A stretch of DNA of 64,000 nucleotides, taken from positions 99,587 to 163,586 of the forward strand of contig CAIFEY010000002.1 of assembly GCA_903789635.1 (NCBI GenBank), in the 5' to 3' direction. Below the pieces are notes generated by a model. The model had not been told where the DNA came from and made no database searches. It was given only the letters and a program-made list of their open reading frames with translations. Below, piece by piece: positions 54,822 to 63,990 of this stretch. The position numbers were made by a program, and so were the translations under genes. This stretch comes from an uncultured Eubacteriaceae bacterium. Lineage in GTDB: Bacteria > Bacillota > Clostridia > Peptostreptococcales > Anaerovoracaceae. Position 1 is the first letter of the stretch, and each line of letters begins with the position of its first letter.

Positions 54822-54851
54822 AGGAGCTGTGGTTGTGCAGCTCCTCTATTT
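54822..54851 (+). terminator. Intrinsic terminator 3' of the rex region
   Basis: GGAGCTGTG and TGTGCAGCTCC (core GGAGCTG/CAGCTCC) then CTATTTTTT. The stem sequence matches the metK terminator at 24532. From 54852 to 55002 the DNA is very GC-rich (GGCGGGCGGCCCGC repeats) with no convincing gene. Confidence 0.8.
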
Positions 54852-55002
54852 TTTGCGCCGGCGGCGGGCGGCCCGCAGGCAGGATGAGAAACGGGCGGCC
54901 CGCAGGGACGCCGCGCTCGGAAAACATGGGAAGGCGGGAGGGTTTTCGGAGCGCGGTGCGGTCAGGGAGCGGCGGAGCGGCGAGGGCGCAGGTCGCAGAA
55001 AA

Positions 55003-55043
55003 TAAAAAAACAACCCGCCGCTTCCTTTCGGAAACAGCGGGTT
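55003..55043 (-). terminator. Terminator of the ferredoxin gene
   Basis: On the minus strand AACCCGC pairs with GCGGGTT (55037-55043 and 55012-55018), with an inner TTCC/GGAA pair and a T7 tract (an A7 run at 55003-55010 on the + strand). Confidence 0.85.
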
Positions 55044-55075
55044 ATTCATTTACATTCTGTATGACGTCTGGTCAA

Positions 55076-55249
55076 TTAAGCCTCTGCAGGTGCTCCTACA
55101 GGACATACGCCAGCGCAAGCTCCGCAGCTGATGCACTTGTCCTCATCGATTACGTATGCAGCGTCTCCCTGGGAGATAGCCTCTACCGGGCACTCTGCCT
55201 CGCAAGCTCCGCAGCTGATGCAAGCTCCGTCATTAATCTTATAAGCCAT
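55076..55249 (-). CDS. 2[4Fe-4S] ferredoxin
   Basis: This 57-residue clostridial ferredoxin is missing from the ORF track because of its size. Reading the minus strand gives MAYKINDGACISCGACEAEC and then a second CISCGACAGVCPVG cluster motif, so both CxxCxxCxxxCP sites are complete. AAGGAGGT lies 7 bases before the ATG. It is the low-potential electron carrier for fermentation and for radical SAM or Fe-S enzymes such as the SCIFF maturase; that last link is inference. Confidence 0.96.
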   Translation of the reverse strand: MAYKINDGACISCGACEAECPVEAISQGDAAYVIDEDKCISCGACAGVCPVGAPAEA

Positions 55250-55294
55250 TGGTATTACCTCCTTGTAAAAACCCGTTATCTGTGTATACTATGG

Positions 55295-55323
55295 ATTATA
55301 GCAGAAAGGATTGAATTAGTAAA
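55295..55323 (-). promoter_or_regulatory. Predicted ferredoxin promoter (minus strand)
   Basis: Read on the minus strand: TTTACT (55323-55318), 17 bases, TATAAT (55300-55295). The -35 abuts the GTG start of the divergent P-loop gene, so the two could interfere. Confidence 0.6.
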
Positions 55324-56157
55324 GTGAAAGTATATTCTTTAACAGGCCGGAGCGGCACAGGAAAAAGTTATCAGGCCATAAGCATTTGCAAGGCTTTGCG
55401 GATCGACGCCATCATCGATGACGGACTGTTCATCTATAAAAACAGAGTGGAGGCGGGGCACTCCGCGAAGAGGGAGAAGACCAAGGTCGGCGCGATTAAG
55501 GCGGCCGTTTTTGTGCGCCCTGAGCACCGCAGGGAGGTCCGCGACCGCATTAAAGAAATCAATCCTAAGAGTATCCTGATCCTCGGGACGTCGGACGGCA
55601 TGGCGGACAAAATCTGCGAGATGCTGGATCTGCCGCCGGTTTTCCGGCGGATTCACATCGAGGACATCACGACCGAGGCGGAGCGCGAGACGGCCAGGAA
55701 GCAGCGCGACGTCCAGGGCAAGCACGTCATCCCGGCGGCTGCCCCGCAGCTCAAGCGCGACTTTGCCGGCTATTTCTTCAACCCGATGAAGATTATCCGG
55801 GAAGGAAAATTTTTTGTCGCCGGAGCGACCTCGAACACGAACATGGAGAAGACCGTCGTGCGTCCATCGTTCAGCTACCTGGGCGAGTTCTTCATCTCCG
55901 ACACCGTGATCACCGACATCGCGCGCTGCGTGGCCGAGGAGTACGACTGCGTCGCCGAGGTGCGCAAAGTCTACGAGAACGCGGCCGCCGAGGCCCTCTG
56001 CATCTCCGTCACGATCGTCTTCCGCTCGGGCGGGAACATCTTGGAGCAGACCGCCCGCTTCCAGAAGCGCCTCGCCGAGCAGGTGGAGGAGATGACGGCG
56101 TTCATCGTCGAGAAGGTCGACGTCGAGATCGTCGCGGTCGAGGAGCGTACGGCATGA
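55324..56157 (+). CDS. P-loop NTPase fused to an Asp23/Gls24-like domain (function unknown)
   Basis: This 277-residue protein starts KVYSLTGRSGTGKSYQAISIC, a Walker A motif. The middle has SILILGTSDGMADKICEML and IHIEDITTEAERETARKQRD. From ~residue 185 the sequence FISDTVITDIARCVAEEYDC...VTIVFRSGGNILEQTARFQKRLAEQVEEMTA looks like an Asp23/Gls24 alkaline-shock fold. I do not know a characterised member. The start is GTG 55324 with a poor ribosome site. It overlaps the DNA glycosylase gene by 4 bases, so both are cotranslated, and it is divergent from ferredoxin. Confidence 0.7.
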   Translation: MKVYSLTGRSGTGKSYQAISICKALRIDAIIDDGLFIYKNRVEAGHSAKREKTKVGAIKAAVFVRPEHRREVRDRIKEINPKSILILGTSDGMADKICEMLDLPPVFRRIHIEDITTEAERETARKQRDVQGKHVIPAAAPQLKRDFAGYFFNPMKIIREGKFFVAGATSNTNMEKTVVRPSFSYLGEFFISDTVITDIARCVAEEYDCVAEVRKVYENAAAEALCISVTIVFRSGGNILEQTARFQKRLAEQVEEMTAFIVEKVDVEIVAVEERTA

Positions 56158-57182
56158 CCCGGACAAAATCCACGCCGGATCCGCAGAATCCCGGCCTGAT
56201 GGGCGCTGGGACGGCCGCGGCCGGCGGAAAATCCACGGAAAGCCGCGGGAAAACAGTTGCATCGGGCAGAAAAACAACGGATAAGCGCGGCAAATCCGTT
56301 ACGGAAAACGGTAAATCAGCCGCCGCCCGCGGAAAGTCCGGCAGCGGGCGTGGGAAGTCGAAATTGACGCTCAGCTGGGAGGAGCGCACGAACACGCTGA
56401 CCGTCGAGGGGCTGGAGTGTTTCCGGCTGGAGGACATCCTGACGTGCGGGCAGTGCTTCCGGTGGCGGCGGCTGGATGACGGCGGCTGGGACATCGCGGC
56501 GGGCGGTCATCTGGTGCGGGCGTATGAGGTGCCGGATGACCGGACCGCGGTACGGTTTGTCGGGTGCAGTGTGCAGGAATTTAATGAGTTCTGGTTTAAT
56601 TACTTTGATCTCGGGAGAAACTACAGGCCGCTGCAGCGGAGGCTGATGAAGGGCGATCCGGTCATGCGGAAGGCCGTTCGGTTTGGCGAAGGAATCCGGA
56701 TTCTGCAGCAGGACATCTGGGAGACGATGGTGATGTTCATCATTTCGCAGAACAACAACATCCCGCGGATCCAGGGCTGCGTGGAGCGGCTCTGCCGGCA
56801 GGGAGGTGAGGTGCTTGAGGATTGTTTTTTGTCGGACAGCGAGCTTAAGGGGAGGATCCCGGGGCCGGAGGTGCTGGCAGAGATGACCGCAGAGGACCTC
56901 GCGCCGGTTCGGCTGGGGTACCGGGCCAAGTATCTGGTCCAGACGGCGCGGCGCGTGATGGAATGCGGGCTGCCGGGCTCGTACGAGGAGCTTCTCGCGT
57001 GCAGCGGGATCGGGCCCAAGGTCGCGCAGTGCATCCAGCTGTTCGGGCTGCATGATTTATCCGCGTTCCCGATCGACGTCTGGGTGATGCGGCTGATGCA
57101 CGAGCTCTACGGGCTGGACCCTAAGGAAAAAAACACATGGCCGTCTACGCGGAGGAACACTTCGGCGATCTCGCCGGGTTAG
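56154..57182 (+). pseudogene. ogg: OGG1-type 8-oxoguanine DNA glycosylase, reading frame interrupted at an A7 run
   Basis: Residues ~75-320 match OGG1: TCGQCFRWRRLDDGGWDI, FIISQNNNIPRIQGCVERLC, and the helix-hairpin-helix LLACSGIGPKVAQCIQLFGLHDLSAFPIDVWVMRLM with the catalytic Lys (PKVA) and Asp (PIDVW). After YGLDPKEKN the frame reads an unrelated 13 residues to a stop at 57182. The -1 frame instead continues HMAVYAEEHFGDLAGLAQQYLFYYRRS to a stop at 57229, the expected OGG1 ending. The switch point is A7 (57127-57133), and A AAA AAC is in slippery phase. It may be a frameshift mutation, an assembly error or programmed slippage. The first ~70 residues are a Lys/Gly-rich basic tail. Confidence 0.8.
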
Positions 57183-57267
57183 CCCAGCAGTACCTCTTCT
57201 ATTACCGAAGAAGCGGGCTTGAGAGGTAAATTTTGCCTGAAAAACCAAAGAAAAATCGAAATAACAG

Positions 57268-57296
57268 TTGACAAAAAAAGGGCACGGCTCTACAAT
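57268..57296 (+). promoter_or_regulatory. Promoter of groES-groEL
   Basis: Consensus TTGACA (57268-57273), 17 bases, TACAAT (57291-57296). The CIRCE element lies just downstream. Confidence 0.85.
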
Positions 57297-57307
57297 AGAA
57301 ACAGTGA

Positions 57308-57333
57308 TTAGCACTCAGATAAGCGAGTGCTAA
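57308..57333. promoter_or_regulatory. CIRCE element (HrcA operator) with 8-base spacer
   Basis: TTAGCACTC (57308-57316) and GAGTGCTAA (57325-57333) are the exact CIRCE arms. The spacer AGATAAGC has 8 bases, whereas the consensus is 9. HrcA would repress groESL through it; hrcA itself is outside the window. Confidence 0.92.
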
Positions 57334-57418
57334 CAAATCCGGAACGGAGGTGCTCAGCATCACGGTGCCGGACATTCATGCGCAAGCAAATTATCATATA
57401 GATCAGGAGGTAAGGAAG

Positions 57419-57700
57419 ATGAGTTTTGGCATCAAACCATTGGGAAGCAGAGTAGTGATCAAGAAGGCAGAGGCTGAGGAGAAGTCCGAGGGGGGAATCA
57501 TCCTGACCAGCTCCGCACAGGAGAAGCCGCAGTACGCGGAGGTCGTAGCCGTTGGCCCGGGAACTAAGGATGAGCCGATGGAAGTCAAGGTTGGTGATAC
57601 GGTCGTATTCGCGAAGTATGCGGGAACCGAGATCAAGTTCGAGGGTGAGGAGTACACCATCATGAAGCAGTCTGACTGCCTCGCCGTAATCGAGAAATAG
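57419..57700 (+). CDS. groES: Co-chaperonin GroES
   Basis: This 93-residue heptamer-forming co-chaperonin has [27 protein letters not shown] (mobile loop) and [27 protein letters not shown] 57419 with AGGAGG 8 bases upstream replaces the track start at 57350. It is 67 bases from groEL and is heat-inducible through CIRCE. Confidence 0.98.
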   Translation: MSFGIKPLGSRVVIKKAEAEEKSEGGIILTSSAQEKPQYAEVVAVGPGTKDEPMEVKVGDTVVFAKYAGTEIKFEGEEYTIMKQSDCLAVIEK

Positions 57701-57728
57701 TACTGCCCGGATGGGCTTTTTTCAATAG

Positions 57729-59396
<1,668 letters not shown>

Positions 59397-59442
59397 TCAC
59401 GCCGGTTCTCGCCAGACGACATATAATAATAGTATATAATGA

Positions 59443-59485
59443 AGAGGATTTCCGGGAGGTTTATTTCCGGAGATCCTCTTTTTTT
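59443..59485 (+). terminator. Intrinsic terminator after groEL
   Basis: AAGAGGAT-CCGG pairs with CCGG-ATCCTCTT with a 2x2 mismatch, then T7. Two TATAAT hexamers (59422-59440) lie just before it. The 59486-59595 stretch holds no gene. Confidence 0.85.
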
Positions 59486-59595
59486 GTTTGGGGAATTCCG
59501 GTGCGCGGGGCGGCTCTTCCCCGCGGGCGGTTTTGACTGCAGATACGGCTCGCCCGCCCGCATCGACAACTTCAATTACGCCCCTCCTGTTTTTC

Positions 59596-59624
59596 TTGCT
59601 TTCTTAATCCAATTGGTATAAAAT
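59596..59624 (+). promoter_or_regulatory. Predicted promoter for guaB
   Basis: TTGCTT (59596-59601), 17 bases, TAAAAT (59619-59624). The ~230-base leader is long and has several imperfect GC-rich hairpins (for example GAAG-GCCGC/GCGGC-CTTC at 59775-59805) but no purine-riboswitch core that I can see. Confidence 0.5.
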
Positions 59625-59858
59625 ACTTCTAATCTGTATCCGGTATGCAAGCCGCAAACCGGAATTTAAGCGTATACGCGCGGACGGCACGGCGGGAAAT
59701 CAGTCGGCATCGGGCATCGGAAATTGTGATTCCGGGACCGAAAACCGGGGGAGCGATAATCCCAGGATTCGAAGTGCCGCGGCAGGCGGCGCGCTTCAGA
59801 AAAGAAAGAACATTGTATTGCATTTTGAGTTATTAGATGGAAGGCAGGAGGAGAACAT

Positions 59859-61370
59859 ATGGCACAGTATTTTGATGAACCAAGCAGGACGTTTAACGAG
59901 TATCTGCTCATCCCGGGTTACACATCCAGAGAGTGCGTCCCGGAGAACGTCTCGCTGAAGACACCGATTGTAAAGTTTAAGAAGGGTGAAGAACCGGAAC
60001 TTTCCGCTAACATTCCGCTGGTTTCTGCTGCGATGCAGGCTGTATCCAATGACAAGATGGCTGTTGCACTCGCGAAGGAAGGCGGAATTTCATTTATTTA
60101 CTGTTCCCAGTCCATCGAGGACGAGGCTGCCATGGTTAAGCGTGCCAAGGAGTACAAGGCCGGATTCGTCAGAAGCGACAGCAACCTGCGTCCGGACCAG
60201 ACGATGAAGGACGTTCTCGAGCTGAAGAAGAAGAGCGGCCACTCCACGATCGCGATCACGGAGGACGGAACCGCCGAGGGTAAGATCGTCGGACTCGTCA
60301 CGAGCAGAGACTACCGTGTGAGCCGCATGGATCCGGACACCAAGATCTCCGAGTTCATGACCCCGTTCGAGAAGCTGATCACCGCTGACGTCGGCTGCAC
60401 GCTGAGCGAGGCGAACGACATCCTCTGGGACAACAAGCTGAACGCACTTCCTGTCATCGACGATCAGCAGAGACTCGCATACTTCGTATTCCGCAAGGAC
60501 TACGACAGCCATAAATCCAACCCGAACGAGCTCCTCGACGAGAACAAGCGCTACATCGTCGGAGCAGCAGTCAACACCAGAGACTATGCAGAGCGCATCC
60601 CGGCACTGGTTGATGCTGGTGCAGATGTACTTTGTCTGGACTCCTCCGAGGGATACTCGGTATGGCAGGCAGACGCGCTGAAGTGGACGAGAGACCATTA
60701 CGGAGACAAAGTAAAGCTGGGCGCCGGCAATGTCGTTGATGCTGAGGGCTTCCGCTTCCTGGCCAATGCGGGCGCTGACTTTGTCAAAATCGGAATCGGC
60801 GGCGGATCCATCTGCATCACGCGTGAGCAGAAGGGAATGGGAAGAGGACAGGCTACGGCCGTCATCGACGTCGCAAGGGCGAGAGACGAGTACTTCCGCG
60901 AGACGGGCGTTTATGTTCCTATCTGCTCCGACGGCGGAATTGTATACGATTACCACATGACGCTGGCACTGGCCATGGGCGCCGACTTCATCATGCTCGG
61001 AAGATACTTCGCGAGATTCGACGAGTCCCCGACCAACCGCCTGAACATCAACGGAAACTACGTCAAGGAGTACTGGGGCGAGGGTTCCAACAGAGCCCGC
61101 AACTGGCAGAGATACGACCTCGGCGGAGACGGCGGAAAGATGAAGTTCGAGGAGGGCGTAGATTCCTACGTTCCGTACGCCGGCGGACTGCACGAGAACG
61201 TGACGCTGTCCCTGAACAAGGTGAAGTCCACGATGTGCAACTGCGGCATGACCAACATCCACGACCTGCAGAAGGACGCCAAGCTGACGCTCGTATCCGC
61301 GACCTCCATCGTCGAGGGCGGTGCGCACGACGTCATCCTGCGCGACTCCAGCCAGAATTCCATTCGTTAA
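59859..61370 (+). CDS. guaB: IMP dehydrogenase, Tritrichomonas-type
   Basis: This 503-residue enzyme oxidises IMP to XMP, the first committed step to GMP. The TIM barrel is split by a CBS pair (residues ~105-225: [39 protein letters not shown]). The catalytic loop reads [20 protein letters not shown], with the active Cys, and the C-terminal flap region has [20 protein letters not shown] and [10 protein letters not shown]. These stretches match the Tritrichomonas foetus IMPDH type, not the GPGSICTTR type of most bacteria. AGGAGG precedes the ATG. A hairpin separates it from guaA. Confidence 0.95.
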   Translation: MAQYFDEPSRTFNEYLLIPGYTSRECVPENVSLKTPIVKFKKGEEPELSANIPLVSAAMQAVSNDKMAVALAKEGGISFIYCSQSIEDEAAMVKRAKEYKAGFVRSDSNLRPDQTMKDVLELKKKSGHSTIAITEDGTAEGKIVGLVTSRDYRVSRMDPDTKISEFMTPFEKLITADVGCTLSEANDILWDNKLNALPVIDDQQRLAYFVFRKDYDSHKSNPNELLDENKRYIVGAAVNTRDYAERIPALVDAGADVLCLDSSEGYSVWQADALKWTRDHYGDKVKLGAGNVVDAEGFRFLANAGADFVKIGIGGGSICITREQKGMGRGQATAVIDVARARDEYFRETGVYVPICSDGGIVYDYHMTLALAMGADFIMLGRYFARFDESPTNRLNINGNYVKEYWGEGSNRARNWQRYDLGGDGGKMKFEEGVDSYVPYAGGLHENVTLSLNKVKSTMCNCGMTNIHDLQKDAKLTLVSATSIVEGGAHDVILRDSSQNSIR

Positions 61371-61396
61371 TTTTTGCAGCATAAAATAGAATGACG

Positions 61397-61435
61397 CGTC
61401 TGCTGAATGACCTTCGGCAGACGTTATCGTTTTTT
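61397..61435 (+). terminator. Hairpin between guaB and guaA
   Basis: CGTCTGC (61397-61403) pairs with GCAGACG (61417-61423), with GAA/TTC extending inside, followed by TTATCGTTTTTT. It may end the guaB transcript or attenuate guaA. Confidence 0.7.
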
Positions 61436-61462
61436 AGATACTGAGACAGTTTGGAGATTACT

Positions 61463-63004
61463 ATGGAAAAAGAACTGGTTATTGTGCTCGATTTTGGCGG
61501 GCAGTACAATCAGCTGATCGCGAGGCGCGTGCGCGAGTGCAGCGTCTACTGTGAGGTTCACCCGTACACCCTCCCGATCGACAAAATCAAGGAAATGAAC
61601 CCTAAGGGAATCATCCTCACCGGCGGCCCGAACAGCGTCTACGATGAGCATTCCCCGCACTACGATCCGGCCCTGTTCAGCCTCGGTATTCCGATCCTGG
61701 GCATCTGCTACGGCGCGCAGCTGATGGCGTGGTCCCTCGGCGGCAAAGTCGAGACTGCACCGGTCAGCGAGTACGGAAAGACGGAGACGCAGATCGACCG
61801 GAGCGGCCGCCTGTTCGGCAACGTGAGCGAGTCCACGATCACCTGGATGAGCCACACCGACTACATCGCAGAGCCGCCGGAAGGCTTCCGCGTAACCGCA
61901 CACACCGACGTCTGCCCGGTCGCAGCCATGGAGAACGACGAGAAGAAGCTCTACGCCGTTCAGTTCCACCCGGAGGTCACCCACACCGTCGAGGGACAAA
62001 AAATTCTCTCATCATTCGTGTTAGGTCCCTGCGGATGCAGTGCAAGCTGGAAGATGGACGACTTTGTCGACAAAACCATCCTGGAACTCAGAGAAAAGGT
62101 CGGTGCCGGCAAAGCCCTCTGCGCCCTCTCGGGAGGCGTTGACTCTTCCGTAGCCGCCGTCCTGATGTCCAAGGCGATCGGCAAGCAGCTGACCTGCGTA
62201 TTCGTCGACCACGGCCTTCTGCGCAAGGACGAGTCGGAGAGCGTGGAGCGCGTATTCGGACCGGAAGGCCCGTACGACCTGAACTTCATCCGCGTCGACG
62301 CGCACGAGCGCTTCTATAAGAAGCTGAAGGGCGTCACCGAACCGGAGAAGAAGCGCAAGATCATCGGCGAGGAGTTCATCCGCGTGTTCGAGGAAGAGGC
62401 GAAGAAGATCGGCGCCGTCGACTACCTGGTCCAGGGCACGATCTACCCGGACGTCATCGAGAGCGGCCTCGGAAAGTCCGCGACGATCAAGTCCCACCAC
62501 AACGTCGGCGGTCTCCCGGACTACGTCGACTTCAAGGAGATCATCGAGCCGCTGAGAATGCTGTTCAAGGATGAGGTCCGCCGCGCCGGCCTGGAGCTCG
62601 GCATCCCGGAGGATCTCGTCTTCCGTCAGCCGTTCCCTGGCCCAGGCCTCGGTATCCGCATCATCGGCGAGGTCACCCCGGAGAAGGTCAAGATCGTCCA
62701 GGACGCAGACGCCATCTATCGCGAGGAGATCGCCAAAGCCGGCCTCGACCGCCAGATCAACCAGTACTTCGCTGCGCTGACCAACATGCGCTCGGTCGGC
62801 GTCATGGGCGACTTCCGCACGTACGACTACGCCATCGCCCTCCGCGCCGTCGAAACCTCCGACTTCATGACCGCCGAGGCGACCAACCTTCCGTGGGAGG
62901 TCCTCCAGAAGGTCACGAGCAGGATCGTAAACGAGGTCGACCACGTCAACCGCGTGTTCTACGACTGCACGTCTAAGCCGCCGGGGACGATTGAATTTGA
63001 GTAA
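61463..63004 (+). CDS. guaA: GMP synthase (glutamine-hydrolysing)
   Basis: This 513-residue enzyme converts XMP to GMP. The class I glutaminase has GICYGAQLM (catalytic Cys) and [10 protein letters not shown] (His, Glu); the PP-loop is [15 protein letters not shown]; the dimerisation domain ends [12 protein letters not shown] 61463 with GGAG 6 bases upstream replaces the track TTG at 61451. Its stop codon TAA (63002-63004) lies at the very start of the repeat tract. No terminator was seen between the stop and the repeats. Confidence 0.98.
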   Translation: MEKELVIVLDFGGQYNQLIARRVRECSVYCEVHPYTLPIDKIKEMNPKGIILTGGPNSVYDEHSPHYDPALFSLGIPILGICYGAQLMAWSLGGKVETAPVSEYGKTETQIDRSGRLFGNVSESTITWMSHTDYIAEPPEGFRVTAHTDVCPVAAMENDEKKLYAVQFHPEVTHTVEGQKILSSFVLGPCGCSASWKMDDFVDKTILELREKVGAGKALCALSGGVDSSVAAVLMSKAIGKQLTCVFVDHGLLRKDESESVERVFGPEGPYDLNFIRVDAHERFYKKLKGVTEPEKKRKIIGEEFIRVFEEEAKKIGAVDYLVQGTIYPDVIESGLGKSATIKSHHNVGGLPDYVDFKEIIEPLRMLFKDEVRRAGLELGIPEDLVFRQPFPGPGLGIRIIGEVTPEKVKIVQDADAIYREEIAKAGLDRQINQYFAALTNMRSVGVMGDFRTYDYAIALRAVETSDFMTAEATNLPWEVLQKVTSRIVNEVDHVNRVFYDCTSKPPGTIEFE

Positions 63005-63379
63005 ACACGTGTGCCCTCAGCTCACTAGTCCTCGCGCTTGACAAGTGTATACACAGAAACACGGGTGCCCGAAGCGCGCTATGGCTTCGCGCTTGACAAG
63101 TGTATACACAGAAACACAGGTGCCATAAGCTCACTAGGTCCTCGCGACTGACAATTCTATGCGCAGAACTCATTGGATTCCGGGAGTTGCACTAAAGAGA
63201 GTGCAACTCCATCGGAATCCTGCGGTCGTTCTGCGCAGAATTGTTACAGTCGCTGTGGAATCGTTCGCTTATGGTACCTGTGTTTTGGTATGTCTTGGAA
63301 GGCGAAGCCGTATGCTGAGGGCACCCGTGTTTTGGTATATCTCGTAAGGCGAAGCAGTGAGCTGATGGAGCCTGTGTTT
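63003..63379. repeat. Large composite palindrome built of ~55- and 47-bp repeat units
   Basis: Three tandem direct units (63003-63056, 63057-63111, 63112-63166), each starting AAACACxxGTGCC, are followed by a centre GGAGTTGCACT-AAAGAG-AGTGCAACTCC (63183-63210), then three inverted units (63231-63285, 63286-63332, 63333-63379), each ending in a GTGTTT reverse copy. The arms are imperfect complements over ~180 bases each. Matches between arms include ACACAGGT-CCATAAGC, CGACTG, AATTCT and GCGCAGAA. It begins in the guaA stop codon. Confidence 0.8.
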
Positions 63380-63460
63380 TTGTATTTTTTGGTTGGCGGG
63401 GGCTAGCGATTGATCGCAACTGGAAGGCGGGGCGAGGCTGTGTGCGAGTGGGAGGCGCCG

Positions 63461-63486
63461 GGGCGTTATGGCCGCTGGCGCGGGGC
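63461..63486 (+). repeat. 26-base exact direct repeat, copy 1
   Basis: GGGCGTTATGGCCGCTGGCG plus CGGGGC recurs identically at 63722-63747. It lies ~80 bases after each palindrome, so the palindrome plus its flank was duplicated as a unit. Confidence 0.9.
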
Positions 63487-63514
63487 AGGGGAGAGGTAGA
63501 ACTCGCTCAGCGGT

Positions 63515-63642
63515 AAACACGGGCGCCCTCAGCGCGCTAAGTCCTCGCGACAGACAATTCCTTGCTCAGAACTCGTTGGATTTCGTTCTTCGCGGAATTA
63601 TAACTGTCACTGCGGAGTCGCTTGCTTCGGGCACTCGTGTTT
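63515..63642. repeat. Second copy of the palindromic repeat
   Basis: One 55-bp unit (63515-63569, AAACACGGGCGCC...) and its inverted copy (63588-63642) flank an 18-base centre. Both arms match the units of the 63003 palindrome, with AACTCGTTGGATT corresponding to AACTCATTGGATT in that copy. Confidence 0.78.
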
Positions 63643-63721
63643 TGGATTTTTGTTTGGCGGGGATTCAAGATCGATCGAGGCGATAAAGGAGGTCGGGGGA
63701 TATGAGAGTGAGAAGGCGCGG

Positions 63722-63747
63722 GGGCGTTATGGCCGCTGGCGCGGGGC
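63722..63747 (+). repeat. 26-base exact direct repeat, copy 2
   Basis: The second copy of the 63461 repeat, 261 bases downstream. The stretches between each palindrome and this repeat are also similar (TTTGGCGGGG, GATCGAT, GGGGCGTTATGG). Confidence 0.9.
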
Positions 63748-63772
63748 TTGTCCGGTGGCGTTTATTGTATTT

Positions 63773-63990
63773 ATGGTAGGAACGCGGTCTACGGGTGTCG
63801 ACCGCGTTCCGGGGATTGTCTTTGCCGCCCGGAGGGCGGCAGGGTGGGAGAATGACTCAACCGTGTCGCTGTCGCGACCGGTTTCGCATTCTCCTGGATC
63901 GAGCGGCCGGCCGCTTTTTGCTGGGGTTGCGGGCCGGCCGATGGTAGGAATTGGACGTCGCTGTCGCTTTGGTCCAATTCCCTCGATTGT
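63773..63990. repeat. Cluster of five hairpins with two covarying elements
   Basis: H1: GGAACGCGGTC/GACCGCGTTCC (63779/63800). H2: GCCGCCC/GGGCGGC (63824/63834). H3: GGAGAATG/CATTCTCC (63847/63887) with inner AACCG/CGGTT. H4: CGGCCGGCC/GGCCGGCCG (63904/63932). H5: GGAATTGGAC/GTCCAATTCC (63947/63972). H1 and H5 share ATGGTAGGAA at the left and TTCCnnnnATTGT at the right but have different paired inner stems. The loops of H3 and H5 share GTCGCTGTCGC. No coding potential is convincing. Confidence 0.7.

Noticed and set aside
57123-57182. Taking the annotated 342-residue glycosylase C terminus as genuine
   Set aside because: The last 13 residues do not resemble any OGG1 ending, whereas the -1 frame does.
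59625-59858. Purine riboswitch in the guaB leader
   Set aside because: The long leader is suggestive, but the conserved purine-aptamer core and loop-loop sequences are not present.
63003-63379. CRISPR array
   Set aside because: The repeats are contiguous 55- and 47-bp units with no unique spacers, are inverted about a centre and have no cas genes nearby.
63201-63406. Short ORFs over the palindromes (for example 63173-63406 + and 63192-63419 -)
   Set aside because: They follow the repeat units, encode repeated peptides only because the DNA repeats, and lack ribosome sites.
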